Assembly (NCBI RefSeq): GCF_045762675.1
Contig: NZ_JBJDLK010000005.1
Span: forward strand, 1-64,000
Source of the DNA: Elizabethkingia meningoseptica_A
GTDB taxonomy: Bacteria; Bacteroidota; Bacteroidia; Flavobacteriales; Weeksellaceae
Length of the DNA stretch: 64,000 nt
Direction of reading: 5' to 3'
Of this stretch, positions 61,259 through 64,000 are shown one piece after another. The number at the start of each line of letters is the position of its first letter. The stretch's first letter is position 1. A program made the translations under genes and the position numbers. The notes beneath the pieces are model-generated. The model was not told the DNA's origin and ran no database searches. It saw nothing but the letters and a program-made list of their open reading frames with translations.

Positions 61259-62503
61259 ATGACAACAACTCAACACTCTTTCTGGCAGAGTTATTCTAAT
61301 ATTATATTACTCCTTCTGGGTATTACCATAGGCAGTATTGTGGGAATTTTCTTTCCCAATGCTGTAAGCTACCTTAAGCCTGTCGGAGATATTTTTCTTA
61401 ACCTGCTTTTTGTTACCGTTATTCCACTGGTATTTTTTGCCATTGTAACCTCGGTATCGGCTATTGAGCAAAAGGGCAAACTGGGAAAAATACTTTTTGC
61501 CATGATGTTTACTTTTTTATGTTTTGTTATCATTGCTGCCATTTTTAGTATTGGTGCTGTTTACCTGTTTCCTACCGCAAGGCCTACCACGGATACCGCT
61601 GCAGCTATTGCCGAAAACATTACCAGTAACGAAACATGGAGTGACAGGATTGTCCGTTTCTTTACAGTAGGAGAATTTTATATGTTGCTTTCCCGCCAGA
61701 ATATGCTGGCCATGCTTATATTTTCTTTTTTATTAGGTATTGCCATTCGTAAATCAGCTCCTGAAAAAACCGAAACTTTCCGCAGGTTTATGGCCGGCGG
61801 GAATGAAATAATGAAAGAGTTGCTATTGCTTATCATGAAAGTTGCTCCAATCGGACTTGGTGCATATATCGCCTATCAGGTCGGAACATTAGGTCCACAA
61901 CTTTTTGGATTTTATGCAAAACCTTTGGGCGTTTACTACGGAACCGGAATCGTATATTTCTTTGTCTTTTTCACTTTATATGCCTTTGTAGCCAATGGAA
62001 CGAAAGGGATAAAGCTGTTTTGGAAAAATAATATTCTTCCTTCTTTTACTGCAATAAGCACATGCAGCAGTCTTGCCACCATGCCGGCTAATCTGGATGC
62101 CGCAAGAAAAATAGGTATTCCGGATTCAGTTGCCAATGTTGTGATTCCTATAGGAACTACAATTCATAAAAATGGTTCTTCTATTTCCTCTATTGTAAAA
62201 ATTTATGTTGCCTTTCTTTTGCTGGGCTGGGATTTTTTCGATTTCAATAATCTGATTATTGCATTGGGAATTACGGTCTTTGTAAGTGTTGTTGCCGGAG
62301 GCATTCCCAACGGTGGCTATATTGGTGAAATGTTAATGATATCTGCCTACAATCTTCCACAGGAAGCAATTCCGGCTGTAATTATTATTGGTACATTGGT
62401 AGACCCGCTGGCCACAATTCTTAACTCAACCGGTGATACCGTAGCAGCAATGGTTGTGACGCGTTTGATTGGGGAGAAATTCAATCCTCCTGTTGAAGAG
62501 TAG
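61259..62503 (+). CDS. Dicarboxylate/amino acid:cation symporter (DAACS family)
   Basis: A 414-residue inner-membrane carrier with about eight membrane spans and two hairpins. Family signature: SCSSLATMP-like stretch AISTCSSLATMPANLDAAR near residue 265, and NSTGD in the last third (PLATILNSTGDTVAAMVVTR). It couples uptake of C4-dicarboxylates or glutamate/aspartate to Na+ or H+. The exact substrate is not clear. It is divergent from the cbpA-cbpM operon and followed by a long repeat region. Confidence 0.88.
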   Translation: MTTTQHSFWQSYSNIILLLLGITIGSIVGIFFPNAVSYLKPVGDIFLNLLFVTVIPLVFFAIVTSVSAIEQKGKLGKILFAMMFTFLCFVIIAAIFSIGAVYLFPTARPTTDTAAAIAENITSNETWSDRIVRFFTVGEFYMLLSRQNMLAMLIFSFLLGIAIRKSAPEKTETFRRFMAGGNEIMKELLLLIMKVAPIGLGAYIAYQVGTLGPQLFGFYAKPLGVYYGTGIVYFFVFFTLYAFVANGTKGIKLFWKNNILPSFTAISTCSSLATMPANLDAARKIGIPDSVANVVIPIGTTIHKNGSSISSIVKIYVAFLLLGWDFFDFNNLIIALGITVFVSVVAGGIPNGGYIGEMLMISAYNLPQEAIPAVIIIGTLVDPLATILNSTGDTVAAMVVTRLIGEKFNPPVEE

Positions 62504-62563
62504 AATTTTCGGGCGAATATATTATCTCACGCAGATTATTTAGATTTCGCTGATTGCAACCCA
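62504..62563. repeat. GCAGATT-type fragment after the symporter
   Basis: CTCACGCAGATTATTTAGAT and following bases resemble the fragments at 838-872 and near 16515. It leads into the large direct repeat. No terminator is evident directly after the symporter. Confidence 0.35.
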
Positions 62564-62843
62564 AAGAAAATCAAAGATTTTCTAACTTAAGTGTACTTTT
62601 GATATTCACAATAATAGGCTAAAGTGCCTTAAATGGTTTTAAAACTTTTGTAGTTTAAATATTTCGACACAAGCGTGACGCTTGCGCCAGCGTTGTGAGA
62701 AGCTTAATCCGCCTATTGAAAAATAGCATATAAATATGCAGTAAAATATTTTAACCATTAAGACATTAAGCTACGTCCTGCCGGAAAACTTAACTTCCTT
62801 AATCCCTTAATGGTAACTTTTATGGTTTAGATGCCTACGGCAT
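62564..62843. repeat. 280-base non-coding direct repeat, copy 1
   Basis: Repeated at 62879-63158 with a constant offset of 315 bases, so no indels, and only a handful of substitutions. It contains GAAAATCAAAGATTTTC and CAAGCGTGACGCTTG (perfect short palindromes) and a larger imperfect inverted repeat, ACCATTAAGACATTAAG against CTTAATCCCTTAATGGT. There is no coding frame of note. Confidence 0.9.
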
Positions 62844-62878
62844 AACAATGCGCTTGGATATGTACGTCCGGTTATATG

Positions 62879-63158
62879 AAGAAAATCAAAGATTTTCTAA
62901 CTTAAGTGTACTTTTGATATTCACAATAATAGGCTAAAGTGCCTTAAGTGGTTTTAAAACTTTTGTAGTTTAAATATTTCGACACAAGCGTGACGCTTGC
63001 GGCAGCGTTGTGAGAAGTTTAATCCGCCTATTGAAAAATAGCATATAAATATGCAGTAAAATATTTTAACCATTAAGACATTAAGCTACGTCCTGCCGGA
63101 AAACTTAACTTTCTTAATCTCTTAATGGCAATTTTTATGGTTTAGATGCCTACGGCAT
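62879..63158. repeat. 280-base non-coding direct repeat, copy 2
   Basis: Second copy, same orientation, separated from copy 1 by 35 unrelated bases. Differences include GCGCCAGCG to GCGGCAGCG, AAGCTTAAT to AAGTTTAAT, and CTTAATCCCTTAATGG to CTTAATCTCTTAATGG. Close similarity points to a recent duplication. Confidence 0.9.
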
Positions 63159-63189
63159 GACATTATTCACAGATACATGATTCAGAATC

Positions 63190-63345
63190 CTGTAAATTAT
63201 GCTTCGACAGGCTCAGCAGGACATGATTACTTTTGTGTCTTTTGCAGTTGAGATATTCTTTAACCATTAAGATATTAAGTTTATTAAGCTACGTTTATTT
63301 TTAAATCTGAATTTTCTTAACTTCTTAATGGTATTTTTTTTTATG
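63190..63345. repeat. Further dispersed repeats, including a third partial CATTAAG module
   Basis: TTCGACAGGCTCAGCAGGACA (63202-63222), a typical dispersed fragment of this clade, is followed by a third ACCATTAAGATATTAAG ... CTTAACTTCTTAATGGT inverted-repeat module. No gene is present. Confidence 0.55.
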
Positions 63346-63355
63346 TCTTTTGTGG

Positions 63356-63883
63356 TTAACTAGTCTTATACTTATCCCTTTTCAATTCGAATATCTGGTT
63401 ATCCGGAAAACCATCATCTGTTCGTTCGGGATTTAGTACAAATCCATGTTTTAGTAAAAGACTTTTAGATGCCTCATTGTCTCTGTGTGTAAAAGCTTCA
63501 ATTTCATCCAGATGAATTTCTGAAAAGCCATATTGAATAACAGCATTTAAGGCTTCTGACATAAGACCTTTCTTATGATAGGATGGTTTAAGATCATACC
63601 CTACTTCAGCTGTTTTGCGGTCATCAGAAAAATTCCACAAACAAATACCTCCAATCATTTCAGCATTTTCTTTTTCACGGATCGCCCAGTTTATCGCTTT
63701 GTTTTCCTGCAGTCTTGTCTTCAGTAGCTGAATATGATCATAGGCCTCCTGGATTCCTTTGCATGGTTCTTTTCTTATATAGCGTATAACATCTTCATTG
63801 GAACGAAGAAAGAAAACGCTTTCCACATCTGTATCTTCTAACGACGTCAGACGTAATCTGTTGGTTATTAAAACTGGAAACAT
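63356..63883 (-). CDS. GNAT family N-acetyltransferase (RimJ/RimL type)
   Basis: A 175-residue acetyltransferase. It shows the RimJ/RimL pattern LITNRLRLTSLEDTDVESVF at the start, VGYDLKPSYHKKGLMSEALN (acetyl-CoA-binding Q/RxxGxG/A variant, here KKGLMS) near residue 95, and HRDNEASKSLLLKHGF near residue 140. The acceptor could be a ribosomal protein N-terminus or a small molecule. The family's usual RGxG motif is relaxed. Alone on the minus strand at the right end of the window. Confidence 0.88.
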   Translation of the reverse strand: MFPVLITNRLRLTSLEDTDVESVFFLRSNEDVIRYIRKEPCKGIQEAYDHIQLLKTRLQENKAINWAIREKENAEMIGGICLWNFSDDRKTAEVGYDLKPSYHKKGLMSEALNAVIQYGFSEIHLDEIEAFTHRDNEASKSLLLKHGFVLNPERTDDGFPDNQIFELKRDKYKTS

Positions 63884-64000
63884 AAACTACTACTATTTTT
63901 ATCTATTTTATAAACTTTAATCAAAAATAACTACAATTTAGCAAACATATCAAAAATAATTTTAAAACAAAATACTATAAACTTGTTAAAACTTTTATTA
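63884..64000. other. Upstream region of the GNAT gene, right edge
   Basis: 117 AT-rich bases to the end of the window; no coding frame or strong motif is seen. Confidence 0.3.

Noticed and set aside
62564..63158. CRISPR array
   Set aside because: There are only two long copies with one 35-base gap, no series of short repeats with unique spacers, and no cas genes.

Overview
The window looks like chromosome of a flavobacterium of the family Weeksellaceae, most probably Elizabethkingia or a close Chryseobacterium relative. This rests on the low GC content, promoters of the Bacteroidota type (TTTG, about 19-20 bases, TAnnTTTG), and families typical of this clade: GLPGLI proteins, double-glycine 'bacteriocin-like' peptides, FISUMP lipoproteins, DUF3667, a YpdA-type reductase and an OlsF-like fused acyltransferase. 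The genus is an inference; no rRNA is present to confirm it.

Layout. 1-7.6 kb is mostly core: an octanucleotide tandem repeat, a TPP riboswitch controlling a PnuC-type (probably thiamine) transporter, then a minus-strand block with yigZ, ribD, a four-helix-bundle-like protein, a DUF349 protein, aroE, an FtsX-type permease and rbfA. 7.9 kb holds a CAT-anticodon tRNA with a textbook promoter and terminator. 8.3-11.3 kb is a minus-strand cluster of three GLPGLI proteins behind a small Cys-rich double-glycine peptide gene that carries a one-base frameshift. 11.5-25.3 kb is accessory: AraC and TetR regulators, the first FISUMP lipoprotein with its small companion peptide, DUF4919, DUF2200 and DUF2306 proteins, an S41 peptidase and an esterase.

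25.4-36.2 kb is the most distinctive part. Three more FISUMP lipoproteins (four in the window) lie with two more companion peptides that end in an acidic, Trp-containing tail, a JmjC/cupin-8 protein, and two paralogous membrane-anchored TPR proteins with a C-terminal LuxR-like helix-turn-helix. A bipartite promoter block of about 83 bp is shared by one TPR-HTH gene and one peptide-lipoprotein operon, which suggests a dedicated regulon for surface lipoproteins.

36.4-43.5 kb has an SDR oxidoreductase, a DNA-binding-domain-only AraC protein and a complete RND efflux operon (adaptor, pump, outer-membrane factor). 44-50.5 kb has DUF3667, two identical tRNA-Phe genes within direct repeats of about 180 bp flanking mgtC, the fused acyltransferase, aspartokinase and fructose-bisphosphatase. 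50.6-54.8 kb has menC, a partial duplicate of its 3' end, a remnant peptide gene, three tandem Cys-rich double-glycine peptides and a TonB-type outer-membrane barrel. 55-64 kb has glnS, a Crp-like regulator, a FAD monooxygenase, a YpdA-like reductase, the cbpM-cbpA chaperone pair, a dicarboxylate symporter, a 280-bp non-coding direct repeat and a GNAT acetyltransferase.
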